Shown here in pieces: positions 8,413-16,955 of a DNA stretch of 64,000 nucleotides; within the stretch, counting starts at the first letter, position 1, and every line of letters starts with the position of its first letter. Below the pieces are notes generated by a model. The model was not told the origin of the DNA and ran no database searches. It saw only the letters and a program-made list of their open reading frames with translations. The stretch comes from Pseudoprimorskyibacter insulae (GTDB taxonomy: Bacteria > Pseudomonadota > Alphaproteobacteria > Rhodobacterales > Rhodobacteraceae). Where the stretch lies: the NCBI RefSeq assembly GCF_900302505.1, contig NZ_OMOJ01000006.1, forward strand, positions 83,216 to 147,215, given 5' to 3'. Both the position numbers and the translations under genes were made by a program.

Positions 8413-9285
8413 TCACGCGGCCTTTCGCTGGGCTTCGCCGCCAACAGTGGCTTGGCCGTGGGTCAGGCGCTTCATCAGACGGTCCAGCACGACCTCAGAC
8501 ACGCGGGTGAACAGCAGGTAGAACACCAAAAGCCCAAAGAAGTACCACATCCGCCAGTCGGCATGCGGATAGTCGGTAAACCGGGCTGTCTTGGCCCCGC
8601 CCAATTCGCGGGCCCAATAGACGATGTCCTCAACCCCGAGCAGGAACAGCAGCGGCGTTGCTTTGATCAACACCATCCACAGATTGCCCAAACCGGGCAG
8701 CGCATAGACCCACATCTGCGGGACCAGAATGCGCCAGAAGGTCTGGCGCGGGGTCATGCCATAGGCCGCTGCGGTTTCAAGCTGCGCATGCGGAACCGAC
8801 CGCATCGCACCGTACAGCACATTGGCGGCAAAGGCGCCAAAGACGATAGCAAAGGTCAGGACCGCCAGAAAAAACCCATAGGTTTCATGCACCCATTGCG
8901 GCGCGGTGCCCAAAGGCATCTTTGCCGCGGCGCAGACGATAAAGTCATTGCCCTGCCGGATCGGATCCGGCCAATCGGGGCATTTGACCTGATGCCGGAT
9001 CCATTCGAACCCTTGGTCCAGCGCGATGACAAAGAACAAAAAGAACGCGATATCCGGCACGCCGCGCACAATGGCGATATAGCCTTTTCCGAACCAGCGC
9101 AGCGGCGTGATGCGCGACCGGGCCGAGGTGGCCCCGCCAAACCCGAACAGCAGCGCCGCCGGGGCGGTGATCGCCAACAGCGACAGAACAGTGCCGACCG
9201 ACCAATACAGCGCCATGTGTTTTGGCGTGGTCAGGTAGCAGGCCAGCCAAGAAAACTGGTCAAGCTGGCTTGGGTCTGTGCACAT
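8413..9285 (-). CDS. ABC transporter permease, polar amino acid/opine type (HisQ-like)
   Basis: 290 aa inner-membrane protein with several membrane segments, an IVRGVPDIAFFLFF segment and the EAA loop (TAAAYGMTPRQTFWRILVPQMWVYALPG). A periplasmic insertion around residues 95-135 contains two cysteines (VKCPDWPDP and FIVCAAAK), which could form a disulfide. It partners with the permease at 7467-8273, the periplasmic protein at 9409-10137 and the ATPase at 10154-10939. Confidence 0.87.
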   Translation of the reverse strand: MCTDPSQLDQFSWLACYLTTPKHMALYWSVGTVLSLLAITAPAALLFGFGGATSARSRITPLRWFGKGYIAIVRGVPDIAFFLFFVIALDQGFEWIRHQVKCPDWPDPIRQGNDFIVCAAAKMPLGTAPQWVHETYGFFLAVLTFAIVFGAFAANVLYGAMRSVPHAQLETAAAYGMTPRQTFWRILVPQMWVYALPGLGNLWMVLIKATPLLFLLGVEDIVYWARELGGAKTARFTDYPHADWRMWYFFGLLVFYLLFTRVSEVVLDRLMKRLTHGQATVGGEAQRKAA

Positions 9286-9322
9286 ACTGAAGATGGGGTG
9301 CCTCGGGGGATGTTGCGGTTTT

Positions 9323-9346
9323 TGCGTATTTGGAAAGAGAAGAAGG
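9323..9346 (+). repeat. Dispersed intergenic repeat, family B, copy 1
   Basis: Contains TATTTGGAAAGAGAAGAAG preceded by TGCG. A near copy (TATTTATAAAAGAGAAGAAG) is at 15625-15648. Here it is followed by a GGGGGCGGGTCTGCCCCC hairpin between the permease and substrate-binding protein genes. Confidence 0.65.
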
Positions 9347-9408
9347 GGGCGGGTCTGCCCCCTTAGACAGACCGGGGGGCGAATGGCTTCGCCGCCCCGA
9401 TCAGACGC

Positions 9409-10137
9409 TTAGAACGCAGCGCCGATTTCCCATTTTGCGATCAGCGTGTTCAGGCTGCCGTCGTCTTTCATCGACTGGATGGCAGCGTTGAACTTTTCTT
9501 TCAGCTCGCCATCGCTTTCGCGCAGGCCCATGCCAACACCGCCGCCGATCAGCTCTTCACGCTCCAGCATGACCAGATCGCCGCCTTCATCCGCAATCGG
9601 GGTCAGGAAGGATTTATCGGCCAGAACCGCGTCGGCTTCGCCGTTGCGCACCGCAGCAATGGTTTCATCGGGGGATGCAAATTCCAGCAGGGTCGCGCCC
9701 ATTTCGGCGACAAAGCTGGCCTGAATGGTGTTGGTCTGAGCCGCGATGACCGCGCCTTCCAGTGCCACACCTTCATTGCCTGCCATCACCAGATAGGCCG
9801 AGGGGTCGGGCTGGGTGTAGTTCTGGGTGAAGTCGATGACCTCATCACGTTCTGCCGTGATCGACATTCCTGCGATGATGGTGTCGTAGTTGCCCGACAC
9901 AAGGTTCGGGATGATCGAATCCCATTCGTTGGTGACCCATTCACAGGTCAGTTCAGCGCGTTTGCACAGCTCATCGCCCAGCTCACGCTCAAACCCATCA
10001 ACTTGCCCAGCATCGTTGATGAAGTTGTACGGAGGGTAGGCGCCTTCGGTGCCCATGCGAACAACCGAGTGGCTGCCAGCGAATGCGACCGAGGCGGTGA
10101 CAGCTAATGCGGCGGTGCCCAGTAGCAGTTTTTTCAT
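9409..10137 (-). CDS. ABC transporter periplasmic substrate-binding protein (polar amino acid/polyamine precursor type)
   Basis: 242 aa. The start at 10137 is supported by an AGGGAG ribosome site and gives a clean Sec signal peptide (MKKLLLGTAALAVTASVAFAGS). The mature protein is a cluster F/family 3 binding protein: MGTEGAYPPYNFINDAGQVDG, then FERELGDELCKR, and GMSITAERDEVIDFTQNY. These features bind amino acids such as arginine, ornithine, lysine or histidine. The operon partners (glutamyl ligases and an amine oxidoreductase) point to a cationic amino acid or amine as cargo. That is inference. Confidence 0.88.
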   Translation of the reverse strand: MKKLLLGTAALAVTASVAFAGSHSVVRMGTEGAYPPYNFINDAGQVDGFERELGDELCKRAELTCEWVTNEWDSIIPNLVSGNYDTIIAGMSITAERDEVIDFTQNYTQPDPSAYLVMAGNEGVALEGAVIAAQTNTIQASFVAEMGATLLEFASPDETIAAVRNGEADAVLADKSFLTPIADEGGDLVMLEREELIGGGVGMGLRESDGELKEKFNAAIQSMKDDGSLNTLIAKWEIGAAF

Positions 10138-10153
10138 GATAGTCTCCCTGAGG

Positions 10154-10939
10154 TTAGACGGCCATTGTTGAGGCCAGAAAGCCCTGTAGCCGTTCTGATT
10201 TTGGCGCGCCGAACAGCGTGTCCGGTGCGCCTTCTTCTTCGATTTTTCCTTGGTGCAGGAATATGACATGGTCGCTGACATCGGCGGCCATTTTCATATC
10301 GTGGGTGACGATCAACATGGTCCGGCCTTCGTTGGCCAGTTCCCTGATGACCTTGACGACCTCTTGTTCCAACTCGGGGTCCAGCGCCGAGGTGGGTTCA
10401 TCAAACAAAAGCGCCTGCGGCTCCATACATAGGGCGCGGGCAATGGCGGCGCGCTGTTGCTGGCCGCCCGAAAGCTGCGCGGGATAGACATCGCATTTGT
10501 CGCCAATGCCGACCTTGTCCAGATAGGACCGCGCGGCGGCTTCGACCTCATCCCGGTCGCGGCCCAGCACCGTGACCGGCGCTTCCATGACGTTTTGCAG
10601 GATGGTCATATGGGCCCACAGATTGAACTGTTGGAACACCATCGACAGGTTCGTTCGGATGCGCAGGATCTGCGACGGATCAGCCGGGCGGCGCGGATGG
10701 CCGGACCAGCGCACGGGTTCACCGTTGAACAGGATGTCGCCCTTTTGGCTGTCTTCCAGAAGGTTGGCGCAGCGCAGCAGGGTGGATTTGCCCGACCCCG
10801 ACGATCCGATCAGCGACACAACATCGCCGCGATGCGCGGTGACGTCGACACCCTTGATGACCTCCAAATCGCCGTAGCGTTTGTGAAGGTCACGAATTTC
10901 GATGACGGGTGATTCTGTTGGTTTTGGCGTGCTTGGCAT
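10154..10939 (-). CDS. ABC transporter ATP-binding protein, HisP-like
   Basis: 261 aa with the start at ATG 10939 by homology. Walker A is GSSGSGKST, the signature is LSGGQQQRAAIARAL, Walker B is ALLFDEPTSALDPE, and the switch His lies in LIVTHDM. HisP/GlnQ-type ATPase energising the importer. It is the first gene of the minus-strand operon reaching down to 2646, and the next gene begins 16 bases after its stop. Confidence 0.9.
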   Translation of the reverse strand: MPSTPKPTESPVIEIRDLHKRYGDLEVIKGVDVTAHRGDVVSLIGSSGSGKSTLLRCANLLEDSQKGDILFNGEPVRWSGHPRRPADPSQILRIRTNLSMVFQQFNLWAHMTILQNVMEAPVTVLGRDRDEVEAAARSYLDKVGIGDKCDVYPAQLSGGQQQRAAIARALCMEPQALLFDEPTSALDPELEQEVVKVIRELANEGRTMLIVTHDMKMAADVSDHVIFLHQGKIEEEGAPDTLFGAPKSERLQGFLASTMAV

Positions 10940-11078
10940 GATTTGACCGTTTGGTCGGGAATTTTGCCAAGTTTTCCGCAAGAGGCAATGTCAAATCCGC
11001 CGGATCACGTGACGTTTCCGCCACGTGACCAAAGGTCAGCCGCGTTTCAAGGCAGTTTCACGCCCTTTCGCCAGAGGA

Positions 11079-11525
11079 TTAGCCGCCCGAGATACGTCGC
11101 CGTGCCAATGCGCTGTCTTGATCCGAGATGCCAAGGAAGGACGTGACCATCCGCATCAGCGCGTCTTCTTCGGGGTCGCGCACGCCATCTGCCAGCACGA
11201 CCTGCCACATCGCCTCAATCACGCCGATCCGATCTTCCAGCGGCACCGCCGCCTTGATCGCCGAGGTAAAGCGGAAGGTGTCGGGGGCCTCGGATTCCAG
11301 CGTTTCGGCGTCATGGCGCAGCTTGCTCGCCTCAAACGGCGACAGGGCGTAACGCTGGCTGCAGATCCGGTCGATCCGGGCCTGTTCTTCGGCGTCATAG
11401 CTTTCATCCGCGCGGGCAATCCGCACCAAAAGCGCCGTCAGCGCAAGACGTGCGTCCAGATCGGGCAGGGGCGCGGCATTCGTCGCCGTAAGGCGTTTTA
11501 GAAGATCAGCAAACATATGTGGCAT
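11079..11525 (-). CDS. TerB-family tellurite resistance-like protein
   Basis: 148 aa cytosolic all-helical protein of the TerB/DjlA-N family. Characteristic acidic helices are ALLVRIARADESYDAEEQARID and MWQVVLADGVRDPEED. TerB proteins bind metal ions and often link to membrane stress. Paralogue of the next gene upstream (11556-11999), with which it forms a short operon. A start at residue 4 (ATG 11516, MFADLLKRL) is equally plausible. No other ter genes are nearby, so a tellurite function should not be assumed. Confidence 0.8.
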   Translation of the reverse strand: MPHMFADLLKRLTATNAAPLPDLDARLALTALLVRIARADESYDAEEQARIDRICSQRYALSPFEASKLRHDAETLESEAPDTFRFTSAIKAAVPLEDRIGVIEAMWQVVLADGVRDPEEDALMRMVTSFLGISDQDSALARRRISGG

Positions 11526-11555
11526 ATATGGCAGGCTATGCCGCCTGCCAATGGG

Positions 11556-11999
11556 TCACGGAATGCTATGGGCCAAACGGGCCGCTTCGGAATCCTCGTG
11601 GGACACGCCGATCTGTTCTACCACCAGCTCCACAAGCTCTGCTTCGCTTTCATGCGTAAAACCATCGGCCTGCGCGATCCGCCATAGCGCATCAATCAGC
11701 GCGCGGCGATCGTCATAGGACACACCATCGCGGACGACGGCGGCCAGATCGGCATTGGCGGGCAGTTCGCGGCCAAAGCGTTCACAGCGGGCGCGGAATT
11801 TGGCGGCCTCCAGCGGTTTCATCCCGTAGGCATCGCACAGAACCTTGTCGATCTGCTCAACCTCTTGAAACAGATAGGCATCGTCGGCCATGGCCACGCG
11901 GACCAGCAAGGTACCGACCGCCGCCTGGGCATCCAATTCGCCAAGCGGTGCGGGCTTTTTCGGCGGCGCATGTAGCAATTTTAAAATACGTTCGAACAT
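11556..11999 (-). CDS. TerB-family protein, tandem paralogue
   Basis: 147 aa. MFERILKLLHA is followed by LLVRVAMADDAYLFQEVEQID and ALWRIAQADGFTHESEAE, the two acidic TerB signatures. The spacing of conserved blocks matches the neighbour at 11079-11525, so the pair looks like an old tandem duplication (low but evident identity). A GGAGGG ribosome site lies 6 bases before ATG. Function unknown beyond family. Confidence 0.8.
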   Translation of the reverse strand: MFERILKLLHAPPKKPAPLGELDAQAAVGTLLVRVAMADDAYLFQEVEQIDKVLCDAYGMKPLEAAKFRARCERFGRELPANADLAAVVRDGVSYDDRRALIDALWRIAQADGFTHESEAELVELVVEQIGVSHEDSEAARLAHSIP

Positions 12000-12062
12000 G
12001 GCTTCACCCTCCTGCGGGCAGGCTATCGGGTTTGGCGCAAATGGGTAGGGGGAAATCGCCGC

Positions 12063-12845
12063 CTATGCAGACAGTTGGGCGAAATTCTTGGTCAGCCGCG
12101 CGGCTTCTTCCGACAGGCCATAGGGCGGATTGACGATGAACATGCCCGATCCGATCATCCGGTGGCCATCGCGGGCGGGGGGGAACCGCACCTCATGTTT
12201 CAGCGCATCGGGGAATTCGGCCTGAAGCGCCCGGATCATGGGGCCGTGCGGGCCATCCTTCAGCAGCGGATACCAAAGCGCCAGAATTCCGACGTTCCAC
12301 TTGCGGTCAAGCTGTTGGAAGACCTTCGGGATCAGGTCGTAATCCGTTTTGATCTCATAGCTGGGGTCGACCAGCAGCAGCCCGCGGCGCGGGGTCGGAG
12401 GACAGATGCTTTGCACCATGTCCCAGCCGTCTTGCTGATAGGTGTTGGCCGATTTGATCCGCATCGCCGTGCGTAGGGCCGCATGTTCCTGCGGGTGCAG
12501 TTCGGCCAGATGCAACGTGTCCGTGTCGCGCAGCAGCGCCTTGGCAATCACCGGAGAGCCGGGGTAGGCGTTCGGCCCATGGGCTTTGCGCACCTCGGCC
12601 AAGGCCCGCATATAGGGGTGGCCGGGGGCAAACCATTTTGCCACCTTCGCAATGCCTTGTGCTGCCTCACCGGTCTTGATCGCCTCATCCGCCGACAGGT
12701 CATAAAGCCCGCGCCCGGAGTGGGTCTCGATATAGGACAGCGGTTTGTCCTTGCGCGTCAGATAATCCAACATCCACGCCAAAAGCGCATGTTTCTGAAC
12801 ATCCGCCAGATTTCCGGCGTGGTAGATATGTTGGTAGGAGAGCAT
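12063..12845 (-). CDS. rlmJ: 23S rRNA (adenine-2030-N6)-methyltransferase RlmJ
   Basis: 260 aa, the usual length for RlmJ. The N-terminus MLSYQHIYHAGNLADVQKH is diagnostic. The SAM-binding region contains YIETHSGRGLYDL, and the catalytic segment is LLLVDPSYE (DPPY-like), with a C-terminal MFIVNPPYGL. The enzyme methylates A2030 of 23S rRNA and, in E. coli, is linked to use of extracellular DNA as a nutrient. It stands alone. Confidence 0.93.
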   Translation of the reverse strand: MLSYQHIYHAGNLADVQKHALLAWMLDYLTRKDKPLSYIETHSGRGLYDLSADEAIKTGEAAQGIAKVAKWFAPGHPYMRALAEVRKAHGPNAYPGSPVIAKALLRDTDTLHLAELHPQEHAALRTAMRIKSANTYQQDGWDMVQSICPPTPRRGLLLVDPSYEIKTDYDLIPKVFQQLDRKWNVGILALWYPLLKDGPHGPMIRALQAEFPDALKHEVRFPPARDGHRMIGSGMFIVNPPYGLSEEAARLTKNFAQLSA

Positions 12846-12900
12846 GTGAGAGCATTAAGGCGGCAAATTTCTCGGCGCAATAGCTCAATCGGTGGGATCG

Positions 12901-12924
12901 GGCGCAAGTTTAAGAACTTGCGCC
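12901..12924. other. Perfect 10-bp hairpin between small secreted-protein gene and rlmJ
   Basis: GGCGCAAGTT-taag-AACTTGCGCC. There is no T-run on either side, so it is not a canonical terminator. It may stabilise the 3' end of the small upstream transcript or act as a protein site. Confidence 0.5.
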
Positions 12925-12946
12925 TAATTGGTGTTGTGTAAGTCGT

Positions 12947-13132
12947 TCAGTGGCAGTGAAGCGGTTGCTTCCCAGCATGGCAGCATTGACCCGGAGGCGA
13001 GGATTTACGGCAGCCGCCGCCATGGGAAATGGTTTGTTCTTTTGGGTGAACCCCAGTCCATACAGGTGCTGCAAAAGCGGAGCCGCCTGACGATAAGGCA
13101 AAGAAAAGAAACAGGAACGTACGAGGAATCAT
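12947..13132 (-). CDS. Small secreted Cys/His-rich protein
   Basis: 61 aa and not a named family that I can identify. The N-terminus is a textbook Sec signal peptide (MIPRTFLFLFFALSSGGSAFA, cut before APVWTG). The mature part of about 40 aa ends in a dense Cys/His cluster: HGGGCRKSSPPGQCCH, then KQPLHCH at the very end. That clustering suggests metal binding or disulfides. An AAAGG ribosome site lies about 9 bases before the ATG. A consensus CtrA box lies just upstream (13151-13166). It sits alone between rlmJ and the pyrG terminator. The signal peptide plus ordered Cys/His motif makes chance unlikely. Confidence 0.6.
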   Translation of the reverse strand: MIPRTFLFLFFALSSGGSAFAAPVWTGVHPKEQTISHGGGCRKSSPPGQCCHAGKQPLHCH

Positions 13133-13150
13133 GGCAGGTGCCTTTAAATG

Positions 13151-13166
13151 GTTAACAATACGTTAA
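13151..13166 (-). promoter_or_regulatory. Consensus CtrA-type box
   Basis: Reads TTAA-CGTATTG-TTAAC on the minus strand, a full match to the alphaproteobacterial CtrA motif TTAA-N7-TTAAC. It lies 18 bases upstream of the ATG of the small secreted gene, closer than usual for an activating -35 site, so it could repress or the mapped start could be wrong. Confidence 0.5.
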
Positions 13167-13201
13167 TTTTCTTAGAAATAGAAAACCATTACAAGGCGAT
13201 T

Positions 13202-13241
13202 AAAAAAATATCGCCGCCCAAATGGTTGTGGGCGGCGATAT
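13202..13241 (-). terminator. Rho-independent terminator of pyrG
   Basis: Thirteen-base stem ATATCGCCGCCCA / TGGGCGGCGATAT with a T7 run on the minus strand, 19 bases past the pyrG stop. Confidence 0.88.
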
Positions 13242-13259
13242 AATTTGTTTCGTTTGGTT

Positions 13260-14903
13260 TTATACCAGACGCGAATTGTCCTTGGCGGCGCGGACGAAGT
13301 CTTTGAACAGCGGATGGGGCTGGAACGGTTTGGACTTCAGTTCAGGGTGGAATTGGACGCCGATGAACCACGGGTGGTCCTTCCATTCGACGATTTCCGG
13401 CAAGCGGCCATCGGGCGACATCCCCGAGAAGCACAGGCCGACCTGTTCCAACTGGTCCTTATAGCTGATGTCCACTTCGTAGCGGTGGCGGTGGCGTTCG
13501 TCGATGGCGGTTGCGCCATAGACTTCGGCCACTTTCGACCCTTCGGCCAGAACCGCGTCATAGGCGCCAAGGCGCATGGTGCCGCCTTTGTCATCGGCGA
13601 CCGACCGGTTGACCTTTTCGTTGCCCTGCACCCATTCCTTGAGGTGATAGACGACAGGTTCAAAGCGTTTCTTGCCGGCTTCGTGGTCAAATTCTTCGGA
13701 CCCGGCCGCGGTCATGCCTGCCACGTTGCGCGCGGCTTCGATGACGGCCATTTGCATGCCAAGGCAAATGCCAAGGTAAGGGATCTTGTGTTCGCGGGCG
13801 AATTGCGCCGCTTTGATTTTGCCTTCGGTGCCGCGTTCGCCAAACCCGCCGGGCACAAGGATCGCGTGGAAGCCTTGAAGATAGGGGGTCGGGTCTTCGC
13901 GGTCGAAAATCTCGGCATCGACCCATTCCACCTTAACCTTGACCCGGTTGGCCATACCGCCATGGGTCAGGGCCTCGGCGATCGACTTATAGGCGTCTTC
14001 CAGCTGGGTGTATTTGCCAACGATGGCGACTTTGACTTCGCCTTCGGGGTTGTAGATGCGGTCGGCCACATCTTCCCAACGCTCAAGGTTCGGCTTGGGG
14101 GCCGGGGCGATGCCGAAGGCATCCAGAACCGCCTGATCCAACCCTTCGCGGTGGTAGGCGAGCGGGGCCTCATAGATCGACTTGAGGTCCTGCGCGGCAA
14201 TCACCGCATCGGGGCGCACGTTGCAGAACAGCGCCAGCTTGTCGCGTTCTTTTTGCGGGATCGGACCTTCGGAGCGGCAGACCAGAATATCGGGTGCAAT
14301 CCCGATGGAGCGCAGTTCCTTGACCGAGTGCTGAGTCGGCTTGGTCTTCAGCTCGCCCGAGGCGGCGATATAGGGCAGCAGCGTCAGGTGCATGAACACG
14401 CACTGGCCGCGCGGTTTGTCCTGGCTGAATTGGCGGATGGCTTCAAAGAAGGGCAGGCCTTCGATGTCGCCCACGGTCCCGCCGATTTCGCACAGCATGA
14501 AATCAACCTCATCCTCGCCGATCGAGATGAAATCCTTGATCTCATTGGTGACGTGCGGAATCACCTGAATCGTTTTGCCAAGGTAATCGCCCCGACGCTC
14601 TTTCTCGAGAACGTTGGTGTAGATCCGGCCCGACGAGATCGAGTCTGTCTTGCGGGCGGCCACGCCGGTGAAGCGTTCGTAATGGCCCAGATCAAGGTCC
14701 GTTTCGGCGCCGTCGTCGGTGACGAAAACTTCGCCATGTTCAAACGGGCTCATGGTGCCGGGATCGACGTTTAGATACGGATCCAGCTTGCGAAGACGCA
14801 CAGAATACCCGCGCGCCTGCAAAAGCGCACCCAAAGCGGCCGAGGCAAGACCTTTGCCCAGACTTGAAACAACACCGCCGGTGATGAAGATAAAGCGTGC
14901 CAT
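13260..14903 (-). CDS. pyrG: CTP synthase
   Basis: 547 aa, full length. The N-terminal synthetase domain begins [25 protein letters not shown] (P-loop) and includes the CTP/UTP site [14 protein letters not shown]. The C-terminal class I glutaminase domain carries the nucleophile in [10 protein letters not shown] and the His/Glu pair in FIGVQFHPE. It makes CTP from UTP using glutamine nitrogen. It lies downstream of secG on the same strand, but secG has its own terminator, so pyrG probably has its own promoter. Confidence 0.98.
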   Translation of the reverse strand: MARFIFITGGVVSSLGKGLASAALGALLQARGYSVRLRKLDPYLNVDPGTMSPFEHGEVFVTDDGAETDLDLGHYERFTGVAARKTDSISSGRIYTNVLEKERRGDYLGKTIQVIPHVTNEIKDFISIGEDEVDFMLCEIGGTVGDIEGLPFFEAIRQFSQDKPRGQCVFMHLTLLPYIAASGELKTKPTQHSVKELRSIGIAPDILVCRSEGPIPQKERDKLALFCNVRPDAVIAAQDLKSIYEAPLAYHREGLDQAVLDAFGIAPAPKPNLERWEDVADRIYNPEGEVKVAIVGKYTQLEDAYKSIAEALTHGGMANRVKVKVEWVDAEIFDREDPTPYLQGFHAILVPGGFGERGTEGKIKAAQFAREHKIPYLGICLGMQMAVIEAARNVAGMTAAGSEEFDHEAGKKRFEPVVYHLKEWVQGNEKVNRSVADDKGGTMRLGAYDAVLAEGSKVAEVYGATAIDERHRHRYEVDISYKDQLEQVGLCFSGMSPDGRLPEIVEWKDHPWFIGVQFHPELKSKPFQPHPLFKDFVRAAKDNSRLV

Positions 14904-15080
14904 GTGGCCCGAACCCCGTGATTTATTTCATATTTTTCTGCCCCAGGTCCGAGTCGGATCCATAGCATCACGGGACTTGAGATATACAAGATTCGGTCAA
15001 CATTGTCCAGATAACCGCAAGATGCTGTTACGGTTCTTATGATCTTGTCTATCGGTAGTGGGTGTTGCGCAACGCACAAC

Positions 15081-15107
15081 AAAAACACGCCGGCCCGTTT
15101 GGGCCGG
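15081..15107 (-). terminator. Terminator of secG
   Basis: Minus-strand hairpin CCGGCCC-aaa-CGGGCCGG followed by CGTGTTTTTG, 27-50 bases past the secG stop. Confidence 0.75.
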
Positions 15108-15133
15108 GGTGAGTCGTCAGATCTTATAACTGC

Positions 15134-15505
15134 TTAGTCGGCGCGCGGAACCAGCGGCGTGTTTGCGTCCGTGCTCGAAGGTGGCGGAAGCAGACCGTCC
15201 GTTTCAAGCGGTGCCGGTGTGTCCGTCGCAGTTGCATCCACAGCGGGTGCGCCGCCCAGACGATCCAGAACCGAGCTGCCAGCGGATTTTTGCGCCGCGA
15301 CAACGGTCAGACCGATAGAGGTGATGATAAACGCAATGGCCAATACCCAAGTCACCTTGCTGATGGCCGTCAGCGGGGGACGACCAGCGGCGGCGCCGCC
15401 GGGACCACCCATGCCAAGGCCGCCACCTTCGGAGCGCTGAAGCAGCACCACGGCGATCAAACCGAGGGCGAGCAGAAGGTGGACAATCAGGATGACGTTT
15501 TCCAT
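15134..15505 (-). CDS. secG: Preprotein translocase subunit SecG
   Basis: 123 aa with the start at ATG 15505 (MENVILIVHLLLALGLIAVVLLQ). An upstream in-frame TTG is not needed. There are two membrane helices (residues about 3-22 and 52-72) separated by the conserved QRSEGGGLGMGGPGG loop. The long Ala/Thr/Pro tail after residue 80 is common in alphaproteobacterial SecG. It supports SecYEG-mediated export. Confidence 0.93.
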   Translation of the reverse strand: MENVILIVHLLLALGLIAVVLLQRSEGGGLGMGGPGGAAAGRPPLTAISKVTWVLAIAFIITSIGLTVVAAQKSAGSSVLDRLGGAPAVDATATDTPAPLETDGLLPPPSSTDANTPLVPRAD

Positions 15506-15624
15506 GAGGCGGGCCTGCGTTTGCAACGTTTCGCGCTATGTAGGCGCAAAGGCCTCAGGGTGCAAGCCGTTCATCCGGCCATTGCACCATTCACCCGGCG
15601 GCAGCGAACGGGGCTGGTCGGGCT

Positions 15625-15648
15625 GTGCGTATTTATAAAAGAGAAGAA
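15625..15648 (+). repeat. Dispersed intergenic repeat, family B, copy 2
   Basis: TGCG followed by TATTTATAAAAGAGAAGAAG; near-identical to 9323-9346. Intergenic between secG and the DUF6524 gene. Confidence 0.65.
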
Positions 15649-15671
15649 GCAGGGGACGGCGCGGTTTGGCG

Positions 15672-16067
15672 TCATTCGTCCACATCGTCCACGTCTGCCT
15701 GACCAGAGAGTTTGCGGCGCACCAAGCTCCAACTCAGGCCGATGCCCAGAACGATGGACAGCGCAAAAATGCCCAGCCACAGCGACAGCGTGCGGTTCGT
15801 CAGGTCCAGCAGACCGAAATCATACAGCACCCAAAGCAGCGCTCCGACCAAAGCCAGCACCAAGACCATGCCAAAAGGCCCGATGGAGCGCAGCGTGGCG
15901 CGCAGATAAATAATGTACCCAATCAGCAGAAGCAGACCGAAGAGGGCGATCAGCGGCATTTGTGCGGGCCAGTTGCTTATGGACCAAGCCACATAGTTCA
16001 AGGGCGTGGGATTGTAGGTCAGCGCGACCAGCAGGAAGGCAAACAGCCAACGAAGAAAAAAGCTCAT
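15672..16067 (-). CDS. DUF6524 family membrane protein
   Basis: 131 aa with the start at ATG 16067 (MSFFLRWLFAFLLVALTYNPT), AAGGAC seven bases upstream. There are four membrane segments, at about residues 4-20, 38-56, 66-84 and 96-116, and a short acidic C-terminus (DVDDVDE). The N-terminal pattern RWLFAFLLVALTYNPTPLNYVAW matches what I recall of DUF6524, a Rhodobacteraceae-wide inner-membrane protein without known function. It follows another membrane protein gene on the same strand with a 69-base gap. Confidence 0.75.
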   Translation of the reverse strand: MSFFLRWLFAFLLVALTYNPTPLNYVAWSISNWPAQMPLIALFGLLLLIGYIIYLRATLRSIGPFGMVLVLALVGALLWVLYDFGLLDLTNRTLSLWLGIFALSIVLGIGLSWSLVRRKLSGQADVDDVDE

Positions 16068-16136
16068 AGACAGTGTCCTTGGGGCAAATGCCTGCACAAA
16101 GTGGCGGTTTGTGGCAGGGCTGTCTAGGGTTTGCCG

Positions 16137-16790
16137 TTATTGGCCAGCGATGAACAGAGTGATCAGCAGGGCGGTTCCGATAAAGCTGTGCAGATATCTT
16201 AGTAGCCAAGGTGCGCTGGATTTTCGCAGGTAATACTGCGCGAGGGTTTGCAGAAACACCAAGCTAAACATCAGCGATACCGGCGGGACAGGCCCCCGGA
16301 TGATTTGCCACGCCAGAAGCGCGATGACGATCAGTGGCCAGACCCATGCATATCGCGCAGAGGCATTCTCGGGCGAGGTATCGAACAGCTTTTCGATTTC
16401 GACAACGAACGCGGGGGCTTTCTTATTGCGCCGAAGCAGCAGCGCCATCGATCCGCCAAAGATAAGTGTCAGCAAGATCAGGCTGTACCCGATCGCATCC
16501 ATCGATGTTTCGGGATCCCACGTCAGCAGCAAGAACAGGGTGGAAAAATGCAGGCCCTGATGAAACGCATAGATCGACCGTCCGAACCGGCGCCCGGTCA
16601 GGGCCATATGCTGGGCCGGTTGCAGCACGTCTTGCGCCATAAGGCCCAGTGCCACGGCAAAGCCGACTCGTTGCCAGATGAGGTCCGTTTGGCCGCGCAA
16701 GACATAGGAAAAAAGCAGTACAAGCGCCCCGCCCATAACGGCATAGATATACGGGCCAAGGTGCATAAATGCGGTGCGATCGATGCGCAT
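16137..16790 (-). CDS. Hypothetical polytopic membrane protein
   Basis: 217 aa with about six hydrophobic segments (residues about 12-30, 38-56, 76-92, 100-118, 146-164 and 170-215) and a central cytosolic loop (LRRNKKAPAFVVEIEKLFDTSP). I do not recognise a family. GGAA lies six bases before the ATG. It precedes the DUF6524 gene on the same strand, so the two membrane proteins may be co-transcribed. It is divergent from purA. Confidence 0.7.
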   Translation of the reverse strand: MRIDRTAFMHLGPYIYAVMGGALVLLFSYVLRGQTDLIWQRVGFAVALGLMAQDVLQPAQHMALTGRRFGRSIYAFHQGLHFSTLFLLLTWDPETSMDAIGYSLILLTLIFGGSMALLLRRNKKAPAFVVEIEKLFDTSPENASARYAWVWPLIVIALLAWQIIRGPVPPVSLMFSLVFLQTLAQYYLRKSSAPWLLRYLHSFIGTALLITLFIAGQ

Positions 16791-16955
16791 GAAATGTTCC
16801 GATTTGAAACGAGGCTATCCCCGCGCCTTTCATATCAAGGCGCATAATGGCGGTCAAAGGGGGCTCAGTTGCCGCGCTGGCGCAGATTCGGGTTTCACAC
16901 TTCGCAGACCGGGGCTATACGAGCGCGGGTTTGGCTTTTGCAGAAAGGTCCCAGA

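Noticed and set aside
13245..14774. 509-codon open frame on + strand
   Set aside because: It is the exact antisense of pyrG; codon bias in GC-rich DNA keeps it open, and it has no recognisable domain.
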